Part shown: piece after piece, positions 39,060 to 49,987 of the stretch | Numbering within the stretch: the stretch's first letter is position 1 | Layout of the letters: every line of letters starts with the position of its first letter | Assembly: GCA_028023455.1 (NCBI GenBank) | Contig: JAQFVV010000013.1 | Span: forward strand, 9,206,411 to 9,270,410 | Origin: Epiperipatus broadwayi | Taxonomy: Eukaryota; Onychophora; Udeonychophora; Euonychophora; Peripatidae | Direction: 5' to 3' | DNA length: 64,000 bases | Program-made: the position numbers and the translations under genes | Notes under the pieces: generated by a model | What the model was told of the DNA's origin: nothing | The model's database searches: none | What the model saw: only the letters and a program-made list of their open reading frames with translations

Positions 39060-40700
39060 GTCAGACTGCTTTGTAATCTTCAAATGTAGGTCCTGATGAA
39101 ATACCTGGAGAAATTTTAAAATATGATAGTGATATATTAGCTTCAAAATATTGGATTTTTTTTTTAGCAATATATGATTCCATGAAATTGTGTCACTGGA
39201 TTTTAATGATGCATTTATTGTTCTAATTTTTAAAAACAAAGAAATAGACAAGATTTTAGAATTATCATAGAATATCATTATTATCTACTACAAAAAAAAT
39301 ACATCTGTAAATTTTATTGAACAGATTACTAAAGACTTAAGATAGTTTTAGAAAATCAAGGAATAATATAGATAGGGTTTTTGTGGTTATGCAAATACAA
39401 GAAAAGTGTAGAAACCAAGAGAGATTTATATAATACTTTTATTGATTTGGTTAAGGTATCTAATTTAGTCAATAGGGCAGGTCTTTGACATTATTGAAAT
39501 CAGTTAATTGTCTACCAACATTTATTTGTATTATACACCTTAAACACATGATAAAATAATGGGAAATGTTATTATAATAGTTGGAAAATCTGAGGCCCTT
39601 TGACATAAAAATTGCTGCTGCACAAGGATGTGTAATTGTTCCAATATTGTTTTCAATTTTTATGACTGTTGGAATTTTTATGGGCAGCTTAATAAAACAT
39701 GGATCAAGATACAATACAGATTTGACAGATTTGATGGTGAAATTTTAAATTTGAATCAATTAAAATTCTGAATTTGTAGTATGCTGATTATTGTGCTGTT
39801 TTTGCCATATCAAAAGAAAATTTACAGAATATACTAAATATTTAGAAAAACTCAAGTCATTTATCTTCTAGAAATAAAAGACAAATCCTTAGAAACTTTT
39901 AACTAGGTTGGATATCAACTTGAAATTGTAAACCAGTTTAAATATCCTAGTAGCTTTGTAAGTAGAAAGGTGGACTTAGATGTTGAGATACAACATAGAC
40001 TCCAATGGGCTGCAATTGCTTTTGATAATTTAAAAGATAGAAGTATTTCATTAAAGGAAAATAACTATTATAATTAAGTTAACTATATAGAGAGTTTATA
40101 CTTTACTTAAATTATGGTAAGGAAGTGAAGGTTAGACTTTCAATCAGTGTAATATAAAGGCATTAGAAAAGTTTCATTTAAGGATGACTCTATAAAATTA
40201 CAAATACAATGGCAAGACCATAAAAACAATCAATATGTTTGTCAGTGTGCTTGATATGATAGTATTGAGTCCACTCTTGTATAATCACATTTGTTGGACT
40301 GGGCATTCAAAACAAAGCCTTGTGGTTAAGCACAGTTGCTTTCCAAGCAGCTGGCCGAGGTTCGCTTCCCGGTCAATGCTTTGACACATGGAAAAAAAAA
40401 GAAAGACTTCCTAAAAGCATGTTTTATGATGAATTTGAGCAAAGGTTTCATGGAACAGGTAGACCCTATTATATTATAAGGATTATCTCAAAGATATTCT
40501 TAAAAAATGCAATGCCAATTGTTTCTATTGGTATGATAAATCAGAAAAAGAACACATTGGAGAACTACAATTAGACTGGTATTGAAGTATTTCAGAAAGA
40601 ACATTTCCACTGAAGAAATTAGAAGACAACATTGTAAAATATCAAGTTCACAAAAGAAAAAAAACCAGACCAGTATGTAGATATATTTATGGTTCACAAA
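39060..40700 (+). pseudogene. Decayed LINE reverse transcriptase (QGCV type)
   Basis: Fragments in changing frames read in order: GPDEIPGEILKY near 39.09 kb; YHRISLLSTTKKI and a L-L-N-R-L-L segment at 39.26-39.33 kb; VVMQIQEKCRNQERFI at 39.38-39.43 kb; and AAAQGCVIVPILFSIFMTVG at 39.61-39.67 kb (RT motif B). The C-terminal part follows with QFKYPSSFVSRKVDLDVEIQ near 39.94-40.0 kb, IQWQDHKNN and the end RLPKSMFYDEF at 40.40-40.44 kb. This is a widespread animal non-LTR family; I recognise the protein but not its clade name with certainty. No frame is intact. A SINE interrupts it at 40.32 kb. Confidence 0.85.
40318..40396 (+). mobile_element. tRNA-derived SINE inserted in a dead LINE
   Basis: The sequence CTTGTGGTTAAGCACAGTTG (A box region) is followed by GGTTCGCTTCC (B box), then GTCAATGCTTTGACACATGG and an A run. 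Its 3' segment resembles that of the SINE at 33.5 kb (ATGCTATGACATATG), but its head derives from a different tRNA sequence. Flanks AAAACAAAG and AAAAGAAAG are a likely imperfect target duplication. LINE coding sequence is recognisable on both sides. Confidence 0.82.
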
Positions 40701-41859
40701 TTGGTTTGTACAAATATCACAAAGCTCTTTCTAGAGCATTTTTTTTTCTCTTTCTCCTTTTTTTTAATAGTTATAATGCGTGGACTCATTTATAAGTAAC
40801 TGTTTATTATTATATTGACATTTTACATATACATATAATATTTTTCTTATAATTTCACTTATTTTATTTTCTCATCTATTTAATACAAACACGTACAGTT
40901 ACAATATATAGCGCATACATTTTTTATACTTTATTATTTAAAATCTTTTAGATATTTTATATTGACATTTAAAATTTTTAATAAGTTGTTTAATATTTAG
41001 GTATTGAATTGTATTGTAAAATCCAAATTTTATTAATCAACAATATATGTAATTATGCATATGTATATTTTTAATCAATGATTTTTAATTTTAAATTCAT
41101 TAATACACCCAATAAAATAAGTAAACTTTAAATTTAAAGTTGTAATTAATAATTTGTTAAGCACATACTCATTGTAAATAATATATGTTAAGGCTATAAC
41201 CTTAATACTATGCGCCTAGATGCGACAGTAGGGACCTCTATAAATCTTAACACAAGATTAGACTTTAAAAGACAAAATGAATTTTAAAATATGTATATTT
41301 TATTTTAATTATGTTTTTCTTTAATAATAATATTGTGTTTTTTATAAAGAATAATTATTTGCATTATTATTTATTTGATTTATTTCTATTCTCTTTTCAA
41401 AAAGCAAAGTAATAAATACGTTGTTTTTGAATAATCTTTGTTTTTTTTATTATATATAATTCACTGTATTAAATTTTTGAACTTTGATGAATAAAACCCA
41501 AAAAATACAGGAAGTCCTCATTCTTAAACTGCTTTGTTTTGCACATTTTAACACATTCACAACTGATCAATTGTAGAATGTGATCTTTTTATATTTTATG
41601 AACAGGAAGTTTACAAAATAAATCTTTTCATGTTTCATAAGTTTAAAAATAGCATGCTCACATAAAAAAAACAAAAAACACTGAATTGAAAACAATGATC
41701 GCCATACAATAATCAAGGACAGGTCACCAATAGAATTTATGCTAAAAATGATTTATAATCATCTAAGATTAAAATACTATATTTAAAATAAAAATCTACT
41801 TTGCAAATAAAAATTTAATAGTAAGCTTGAATTAAAAAAAAGAGGTACTTTAGTATTAT
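40701..41859. other. AT-rich intronic DNA, nothing recognised
   Basis: No coding or repeat signal recognised. Confidence 0.5.
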
Positions 41860-42107
41860 TTTACCGATGACGTATTACACCTACTGATTTTCCTTCCGGT
41901 AGACGTTGTCATAGCAACCGAGACACTGTCATGATTAATCCATGTGAGAGTCAATTTTTTTTTTTTTGACCCGCGAGATTTAAAAATCGGAGAGAGCTTT
42001 GGAAAATTTTGACATTTGTCTGTCTTTTGCGATTTTGATTTTGCTACTCATGGCTTCACACTGATTTTTTCGTTCTGTCATCAGTCCACTGCAGTGAATG
42101 CTATTTG
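41860..42107 (+). promoter_or_regulatory. CpG-containing island with RFX X-box, possible promoter and non-coding first exon
   Basis: About ten CpGs fall within 250 bp in DNA that otherwise has very few. GTTGTCATAGCAAC at 41905-41918 matches the RFX-factor X-box (GTYNCCATRGNAAC) except for one base. RFX sites drive ciliary genes, and this one is inside a ciliary dynein gene. Further along the plus strand, TGCTATTTGTAAGTAATT at about 42099-42116 offers a strong splice donor, so 41.95-42.107 kb could be a 5' non-coding exon transcribed antisense to DNAH2. It could instead be an internal enhancer. The motif and composition are seen; the function is inferred. Confidence 0.5.
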
Positions 42108-42318
42108 TAAGTAATTTTCATTTTTGTTTCTAATAAATAATGTCATTTCGATATATATTAATTTGTTAAACACAATTTCAATGTATTACAAGTCTGATTT
42201 GCAATAGCCATCCCATTCATTAACTTAAAAGATAAAATACGAGTTAAACATTAACACTTCATATTTTTTCTTTCCAAGTTATTTCTCAAGATTTTCATAT
42301 TTATAAATTTAACATAGC

Positions 42319-42352
<34 letters not shown>

Positions 42353-42353
42353 T
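42319..42353 (+). repeat. (TTA)n microsatellite
   Basis: Eleven ATT units in AT-rich intron; no LINE body is seen directly upstream. Confidence 0.92.
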
Positions 42354-43010
42354 AAGTGTATAAATGTGAAAATCCTGAAAAATAATTGGTGAGATAAAAC
42401 CATAGACAGAATTTAAGTGATATTTTTTAAAAAAAAAAAATTAACTTTCTATTTCTTTTTTAAGTTAATGAATGGAATGGTGGAATTAAATATTAACTTT
42501 GTGTAGTATTTTTTTATTTTATGATAATTTTATAAACGTATATTACTTAAAACATAATTCTCTAATAATATTTAAAGTGATATATGCATTATAATTAAAG
42601 TTTATTCAGCTGCTAATGAATGAAAGAAAGATTTCTATCCTCATTTTTCATAACTTTAATAGTAACTTCTGTCAATGAATCAAAGAAAAACATCTCTTTT
42701 TTACCATTCAGTTGAATTATTACTCAGATTTGATATATTAAAAAAATACACATCCTTTTTGTAAAATGTGTTTTATGTCAAATAATTATTTGCTTAACTC
42801 TGGATTTATGTAAGCCAAATTTAGTAAGTTGAGGTGTCTGCATAATTCCACAAATAACAATGATTTTCACTACAAAAACTGATAACAAATTATGTAAACT
42901 TAAAAAAAAAGATTAATCTGAAACATGAAAGAGAAAAAAAATTACAATATACATAGTACTAATATTAATAAATTAATAAACAGAAAGAACTTTTATTTTT
43001 TTTCACTAAC

Positions 43011-43150
43011 CTGAAAGATTCACCAATAGGGCTCATACAGAAAACAACACGTAAATTATTTTTAATATTATCTATCAGAAGGCTGAAGAGATTTTCACTT
43101 GTGTCAACAATACCTGCCTTCAGAATATCACCTGATAAGGCTATACGAAT
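43011..43150 (-). CDS. DNAH2: DNAH2-like exon c: AAA4 sensor segment
   Basis: This 140-bp exon follows TTTTAAG and ends at GTTAGT, two bases into an arginine codon. The translation IRIALSGDILKAGIVDTSEN then LFSLLIDNIKNNLRVVFCMS ends in PIGESF. The V-V-F-C-M-S-P-I-G segment is the sensor strand of AAA4, usually written hVLxMSPxGdxFR in dyneins. It joins both neighbours without insertion or loss. The X-box island lies about 0.9 kb downstream of it in transcript direction, inside the following intron. Confidence 0.92.
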
Positions 43151-44774
43151 CTTAAAATAAATAAATAATTTCCTCCATTTTATTGTTTTTTTTTTATAAT
43201 AACAAACACCACATAAACTTTCTCTCCTTACACTTAACTTATGCTTTCAGAAGCAGTTCTGACTTCAGACTAAAGTTCTTACTAATAATGATTAAAAGTC
43301 AGAAATTAATCTGGTGATATAGTTACAATAGAATACACCTAGAATCCACTGATTACTCAAATTTGCAATAGATGTCTTTGAAATAAAGTGAAGAGAACTA
43401 CTTCTGAAAGTTTTTTTTGTGCAGTCATCAATCAACTATACTAAAAAGAAACCCACTATAAATATTTATAATGCATTTCATTTTTTAATACTAAACATGA
43501 TGAGTATTCTATGCATTTCCAATTATAAACAGTGAAAAAAAAATTAAAAGAACAAAATAGGAAGTATGAAATTTATTACATAAAATATGATTAAAAACAT
43601 GCTTAAATCAATAAAATAAATATATACATATGTATATGCAATAATTTTAAATTATAATAATAGAATAAACATTATTAATATATAACTTACACTGAACTAT
43701 TTTTGGTTACTTAGTTCATAATCATTATCAACTGAACTTGTCATCTTGAACAAGAGAAAAGACTACTGCTACTGACTTCTTCAATAGCTTAATCAAAAAT
43801 TACTGATTTTACAAAACAGTGAGGTTTACTGATGTACCCACTATCTTATAGCACTTTTTGGAACAATCCTATTTCCATCTCATCACATCTGGTCTCAAGC
43901 CCTAACAAAATTTAACCATGATTAATTGGGACTATTTTTACAAAAGATCATATTCTCCTTCATTTTTAAAATTGCAAAACAAGTCAGATAAGAGGAAATT
44001 AATTTCCATTCACAGGAAAAAAATCTCTAGTTATTTTTTGTGCCAAAATAAAAACAAAATAGTCAGTTATTTATACTGATTGTTTTGCAAAGAGATAAAG
44101 AGAAAAGAAAATCAATTTTAAGTAATCACAACAAAATTTAACAAAAATGTTAAAATCTTATTTTTTGTTTTCTTTGAAAAAAACTTTTCTAATTATTTTT
44201 TTAAAAGTTAAAATTAAGAACATTCATAATTTACTAAGGACAAAAATATTTATTCTATTACCTTTTTTAAGCATTAAAACTAGTAAATAATTACTAAAAA
44301 TAAAAAAAATGTTCACATTATTTTATACTTTCTCTCTCTTATACACTTTGTAAACATCAAAGTAATATTTGCATTATTAATGTTATTTACAGAAAATGTC
44401 TAAAATTTACATATCATTTGGTAAAGAAAACCAATTAATTTAATTCTTATGATCATAAAAAAACACAATGCTAGATGAAATTTAGCATTTCCTCATTAAT
44501 TAAATACTTTTTTTAAAATGATGCTTGTACTATTTGACATGGTCAGTTGGCCACTATTTGCAATATTAAAATATAAAGAAAATAGGGTCGACCGAAAATA
44601 GTGGTTAAAAAAATTCTATGGATACAAAATAAAATTTATATATTTTTAATCTTATTCTTCTATAAAGTAAAAGATAAATTTTATAGATGCAATTACAAAT
44701 AGTCATTATGATAAAATAATCTAGATTTATCAATAACTTATTTTAGATAGTAAATAATTTACATTTGAATTCAA
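43151..44774. other. AT-rich intronic DNA, nothing recognised
   Basis: No coding or repeat signal recognised. Confidence 0.5.
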
Positions 44775-44910
44775 TGCTTTCAATTTAAACCAACTTGCCT
44801 GTATAATCATGTAGATCTGATATCAGTTCAACATTTATATATGATGATGTTCTTAGTTTTATCCTCTGGCCAGAATTGATATGAATCAATAAAATTTCCC
44901 ATAATAAAAT
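44775..44910 (+). repeat. Dispersed repeat, copy 1 (direct, partner at 47.6 kb)
   Basis: Shares TATAGATCTGA/TGTAGATCTGA, ATATC/AATTGGTTCAA, a TTATCC/CTTTGGCCA segment and AATTGATA-AATCAATAA with 47588-47735, in the same order and orientation. Confidence 0.65.
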
Positions 44911-45280
44911 TGGAAAATTATAATTGTTGTAATTGTATTTTTAACAGAAAAATATCATGCTAGTGCATAATATTTTATATAACACTATTACAAATATACC
45001 TCAATAAAATTAATTTTAATTAATATAATCTGTACCTGAGAGATCAGCACTTTATACTAATTATTGATTAGTTATCTATTGGATGATAGTGAAATAAAAT
45101 TTGGTTTCTAATTTATAACTTTAATAATTAATTTTATCTTTATTCCCATAAAAATTGGCTAATAGTATTAATTCTGTATATAAAATTAATAATTCATCAA
45201 TTTTATCTTTTTTATTAGCATTTTTATATGATGTCATCATAATGTGATTAAATATCATTGAAATTTGATTATATTATTTT

Positions 45281-46620
45281 TAAGTAGAGGGACCTGAACT
45301 TAGAATTTTCAGTCTATATTCATCCTCCATTCCATATTAAATAACCAATACCCATGACCACACACATGTGACAAAAATAAATGACCCCTAATATAAGTAT
45401 TTCATGAAGAACCAGCAATCATCAATTGAGCCAGATCATGATCTCTCAAACATCAGTGCTCAGTCTATATTAAGATAGCAATTCTTAAACTTCAATGGAC
45501 AGGCTTTAATCTTCTCAGCCATACAACAAATAAACCATCCATTTCATTCAAAAAACATTAATGGAATACTCAAAGCCTTTGTGGATTTGATATTGTAGTT
45601 ATACTCATGTAGACATTATGTCAATCGAATCCTCATATTATTGGACCATTACATATGCATTTATATTAATAGAAGAGGGATGGGCTGGACTTATAATGTT
45701 ATGTAATCTACTTCCAAGTCATTATGTAATTAATCTATCCATTCAGTATACTGAATTACTGTAGTAAATATAGGGATATAAACTTAGGATTTTCAGTCTA
45801 TTTTCATTTTCTACTCCATCTTAAACAATCAATACACATGACTACACACATGTGAAAAAGATAAATGATCCCAAAATACATATTTTATGCAAAATCAGCA
45901 TTCATCAGTTGGGTCATATCATTATATATATGTGTGTGTGTGTGTAGCAGATTATGATCTGTCCAATTGATGAGTGCTGGTTCTACATAAAATATATATA
46001 TTGAAGATCTGTGGTCGTGTGTATCAGTTGTTTCAGATGAGGTGGAAGATGAATATAGATTACAAATCCTATGTTCAAGTCCCTCTATTTACTATAATAA
46101 ACATTCAGTCTACTGAATGCATAGGTTAATTACATATTGCCATTACATATTGCCTTGGAGATAGGTTACATCATAGTACAAGTTCAGCCCATCCCTCTCC
46201 TATTAATTCAAATGGATACACAACATTCTGATAATATGAGGGTTATATTGAAGTAATATCTACATGGGTATGATTACAACATTAAATCCACCAAGGGATT
46301 TAAGCATTTCAGTACTGGTTTTTCAATGAAATGGGCAGTGGAATTGTTGAAGGGGTGAGAATATTGAATCCTGTCCATTAAAGTTTAAGAAATTGCTATC
46401 TTAATATAGATTGAGTACTGGTTGTACATGTGTGGGAGATTATGATCTGGCTAATTCTGCATGAAATACATATATTAGGGATCATTTATCTTTTTCATAT
46501 GTGTGTGCTCATATGTATCGATTGTTTGAGATAGAGTAAAGGATGAATATAGACTGAAATCTTTAAGTTCAAATCTTTCTATTTACTATAGTAAACATTC
46601 ATTATACTGAATGAATATGT
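45281..46620. mobile_element. Large composite palindrome (a-b-a' / a'-b-a inverted)
   Basis: The left half (45281-45925) and right half (about 45945-46620) are inverted copies, sharing TTTTCAGTCTATATTCATC, ACACACATGTGA, CAATATAGATTGAG-type and GGGATGGGCTGA segments. Within each half, a ~170-bp block (CAGTCTAT...CATCA) flanks a ~290-bp middle block on both sides as a direct repeat. A (TG)n/(AT)n tract sits at the axis. No coding capacity. The layout suits a foldback transposon or two head-to-head terminal-repeat elements. Confidence 0.8.
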
Positions 46621-46689
46621 TAATTATATTATTTTTGTAATTTTAGATGGATTTCTTGGACTCCATTTGATTGGTTGTGAAAATGATTT

Positions 46690-46930
46690 TCTAATGATTT
46701 AGTTATCATCTCAATTTTTTGTTCAGCTAAAAAAGTAATAAACAGCAGTCATAGACTGAACAATATGATCAAAGTCCTAAAATGTCTTCACTTTGGAGTG
46801 AATAAGTCAAGGTTCAAGACAAAACTGCAGATGTTTATCAACCATGAATAGATTAAATGTAAATGTGCCAACTGTTTCAGAAAAACTCACGATCGAACAG
46901 ATTGTCCAAGGTGTATTTTATAATTTTATC
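46690..46930 (+). pseudogene. Possible gag zinc-knuckle remnant
   Basis: One frame reads CKCANCFRKTHDRTDCPRC, a C-x2-C-x4-H-x4-C zinc knuckle, preceded by a stop and by VLKCLHFGVNKSRFKTKLQ in the same frame. The motif is compatible with a retroelement gag, but the fragment is short and no polymerase was found nearby. Confidence 0.4.
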
Positions 46931-49826
46931 TGTATTTCATAGATAAATATGATAATTATTACTTTCTAGCAGTTCATTTTGCTCTTTTAAGTGGTAACTC
47001 ATTGCCTGTGCTTAATTTTTTCTATTGTTCAAAGTAATGTAATGATGACTAAGCCTATCAAATAATATATCATTCTTACATTTTTTCAAAGACATCAAGC
47101 AATAATGTGACCAGTTGCATCACAATAAAAGAATTTTGGCACTCACTCCAATGATAACAACAATAATAAAATTATTAATTATTTTAAGGGATAAATATTT
47201 ACACAAGTTATTTTTTAACATTTTTATAGATTACATGGTATTGCAGTATCTCATATTAAACATCAATAGCTTCAGATAAACTATTATTTTAATTAAAAAT
47301 TGCTTATTGAAAAAGAAGTATGTGTGAATTATATTCCTATAAATTATCTTCCTATAAATTATCTGATTTATATATGTTTGTGATTTAAAATGTTTATAAA
47401 TGATTAAGCTATTCACTGCATTTCTGAATGAGAATAGTTTCTAGTTTATGGATTTCAGTAGTGAAGTTTATTGGACTTTTTTTGAAGAGTGTACTTTTTG
47501 GATCTAATGCATTTTTCTATCCAGCAGCTATTTTTTACTTTTTGTTATACTATAAAACTACTCACCTAAACTAAAATACTTTTTATCAACCCAAATCTGA
47601 TTGTTCACAAAGTTATATAGATCTGAAATTGGTTCAATTTCTATATATTATGGTGATCTTCGTCTTTTTTTTATAACCTTTATCATTATTATTCTTTGGC
47701 CAAAATTGATACAAAATCAATAATACATCACAGAAAAGCCTTTTTGAAAAGTAATAAGCAAGTCATAATAATATGTCTTGCTAGTTCAAGTGATTGTTTA
47801 TCAAACTAATAAGCTGCATTTTAAAAGCACATATTATGATGGCTTGCCATTTTGTTTTTTTAGAGATTTACTGGTAATGACACTTTGATGGTAATCAACA
47901 GCTACAAAACACTTAGCTTCAAATAACAAATGCATTTTAAATCATTTTATTATCTAAAGGAGTTATGAATATAATAAAAGCAAATCACCAAACCTTCCAT
48001 CTTAAAAAATATATGACAAAAGGAACTCTTTACTCTAGTGCCATTTGTATCACAAGATTGAATAATTAATGATTACCAGACATATAAAATTCCTGCCCTT
48101 ATTATTGAAATTCCTATCCTCAGACCAGTTTTTGCTTTTATTAATTAAATTTGAGATCCAAAGTTGGAAGGAATGCAGAAACAGATCCATATCCAGAAAC
48201 TGCCTTCAATTCTATTTCACGTATCAAACTAAAAATCTAAAATTCAAATCAGTCTAAGGTTTTGAACCTAAATCGATCTGTTTTTCTTATGGAAATGATG
48301 CTTTTTTTGAGTTAGTCATTACTATCTGATTCAGTTGTGAGGTTTAAGTGAGATATTCTTTTTATTTTTAAAATTTCAGAAATAACATTAAAATAACTTT
48401 CTGAAATGATGACAAGAATACTTTTGGATATAACATTTTTCTTAGTCTTAACCTCTCTTGTTAATGCTTGATATTACTTGCGCTAGTTTAGCTTTACAAT
48501 ATTTTTTTTTTTTTGCTATTAAAACTTTCATTGTGAAAAAACTTGTAAAATTGCATAATTAAATAATTTTTTTATTATCAAAAAACATTTTTGAGAACAT
48601 TGTACATCCATTCTCTTCTCATAAAACCATGAGACTAGCAAAAGAAACTGTTTGTAAAGATAACTAGTTGTTAGCAAAAAATTAAAAATACAGAACTTTA
48701 ATTTCATTTTTTAAAAAAAAATATTGCTACTTTGTGATTTATTAAAAATAACTTTGATCATTTACATTTAGCAAAGTTTCTCTAACACAAATAATCATTT
48801 TGACACAATTGCATCAGAAAAGTACTTTTTGAATGTTCTTATAATATAACTGGGATTGGGGATTTAAATACACTACCATCTGATAATTACTGATTTTACT
48901 ATAGATGGTATTACAGCAAGAAGTTATTCTTGTTTATCATATATTGTGTAAGCTGCTATTACCTTTCAAGGAATTCATTTACCTCACTTTAACTCTTCAA
49001 CAGAATAATTAATTTTAAAGGCATGCCAATTTAATTAAATGATTTTTAATTGTAATTACAGATTAATTTTAATTAATAACATAATTTGCATCTTTCTGCA
49101 AGACTGAAGTCCTTTAAGCAAAACATGTTTTCTTTGATTACATTAAATATAGATTAGACGACAGTAATTCTCTTTTGCCACTATAGAATCAGTTATCCAA
49201 AAGCTCACTCAAAGAATAAAAATCTGGTGAAAAAACAAACAGATATTTAGTTTCTATCTTTTTAATGATGGGTAAAACAGTGCTTCCTGCAAAAGCTATT
49301 AAGTAAGAAATTGTTAATGAAAATCTGGTTGCACTGTCATCTGTCCATTGGTTATTTATGCTTGCAAGAATCTGGTTCTAGAGTAAAGAAAATAAATATT
49401 TTAAATCTTATCCCAATAAAATGTAAATTTTTAAATTTTTCCAACAAAGAAATTAAGATAACTAAATAATGGAGAGAGGTAAACCAAAAGAAATACAGTC
49501 ATTATTTTTATTATTTATGATTGCCTTAATGTCATTTGTGATAGAATCCCAATATTTAGAGCTATTAATGAGTTCATCATATCATTAAGAAGCATATCAT
49601 AAATATTAAAAAAACATAATGCAGACTTGGGATCTGTAACATTAATAAACATGACTGATTAAAGTTCCAGATTATTAAATATAATCATGAAAAAAAGTTT
49701 AATAATAAATCGTTTTAAAAATAAATTTTGTTAATATAATAATTTTTCTAAGATTCAATAAGAATTGATATTTATTTATAGTAAACAAATTTCTTACAAT
49801 AATTTTAATTACATCATAATACTTAC
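46931..49826. other. Intronic DNA, includes dispersed repeat copy 2 at 47588-47735
   Basis: Apart from the direct repeat matching 44775-44910, nothing was recognised on either strand. Confidence 0.5.
47588..47735 (+). repeat. Dispersed repeat, copy 2
   Basis: Direct-orientation partner of 44775-44910, about 2.8 kb away in the same intron. Copies are diverged by small indels. Confidence 0.65.
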
Positions 49827-49987
49827 TTCATCAATGTCATCAAATGTAAAAAGACCTGGTACTTCACCACTCATAAGAATGTTGTTTACATCTTCAAGAA
49901 AAGATTCTTCTACAATCTGTGTATCATTGAATAAAAAGACTGTTGGCTTTTGATCTAAACCAGCTAATTTGTAGATCTTTTTTAAAT
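49827..49987 (-). CDS. DNAH2: DNAH2-like exon b: AAA4 Walker B
   Basis: This 161-bp exon follows TTTTAG and ends at a GTAAGT donor, completing a codon. It contains LKKIYKLAGLDQKPTVFLFN then DTQIVEESFLEDVNNILMSG, the dynein AAA4 Walker B region, where the conserved D-T-Q-I and the L-E-D-x-N-N-I-L run are easy to recognise. It continues the split aspartate codon begun by the previous exon. The end, EVPGLFTFDDIDE, matches the family position just before the AAA4 small-domain linker. The intron after it is 6,676 bp. Confidence 0.93.

Noticed and set aside
40320-40574. 84-codon frame
   Set aside because: It runs from a SINE into the C-terminus of a dead LINE; the chimera is an accident of insertion.
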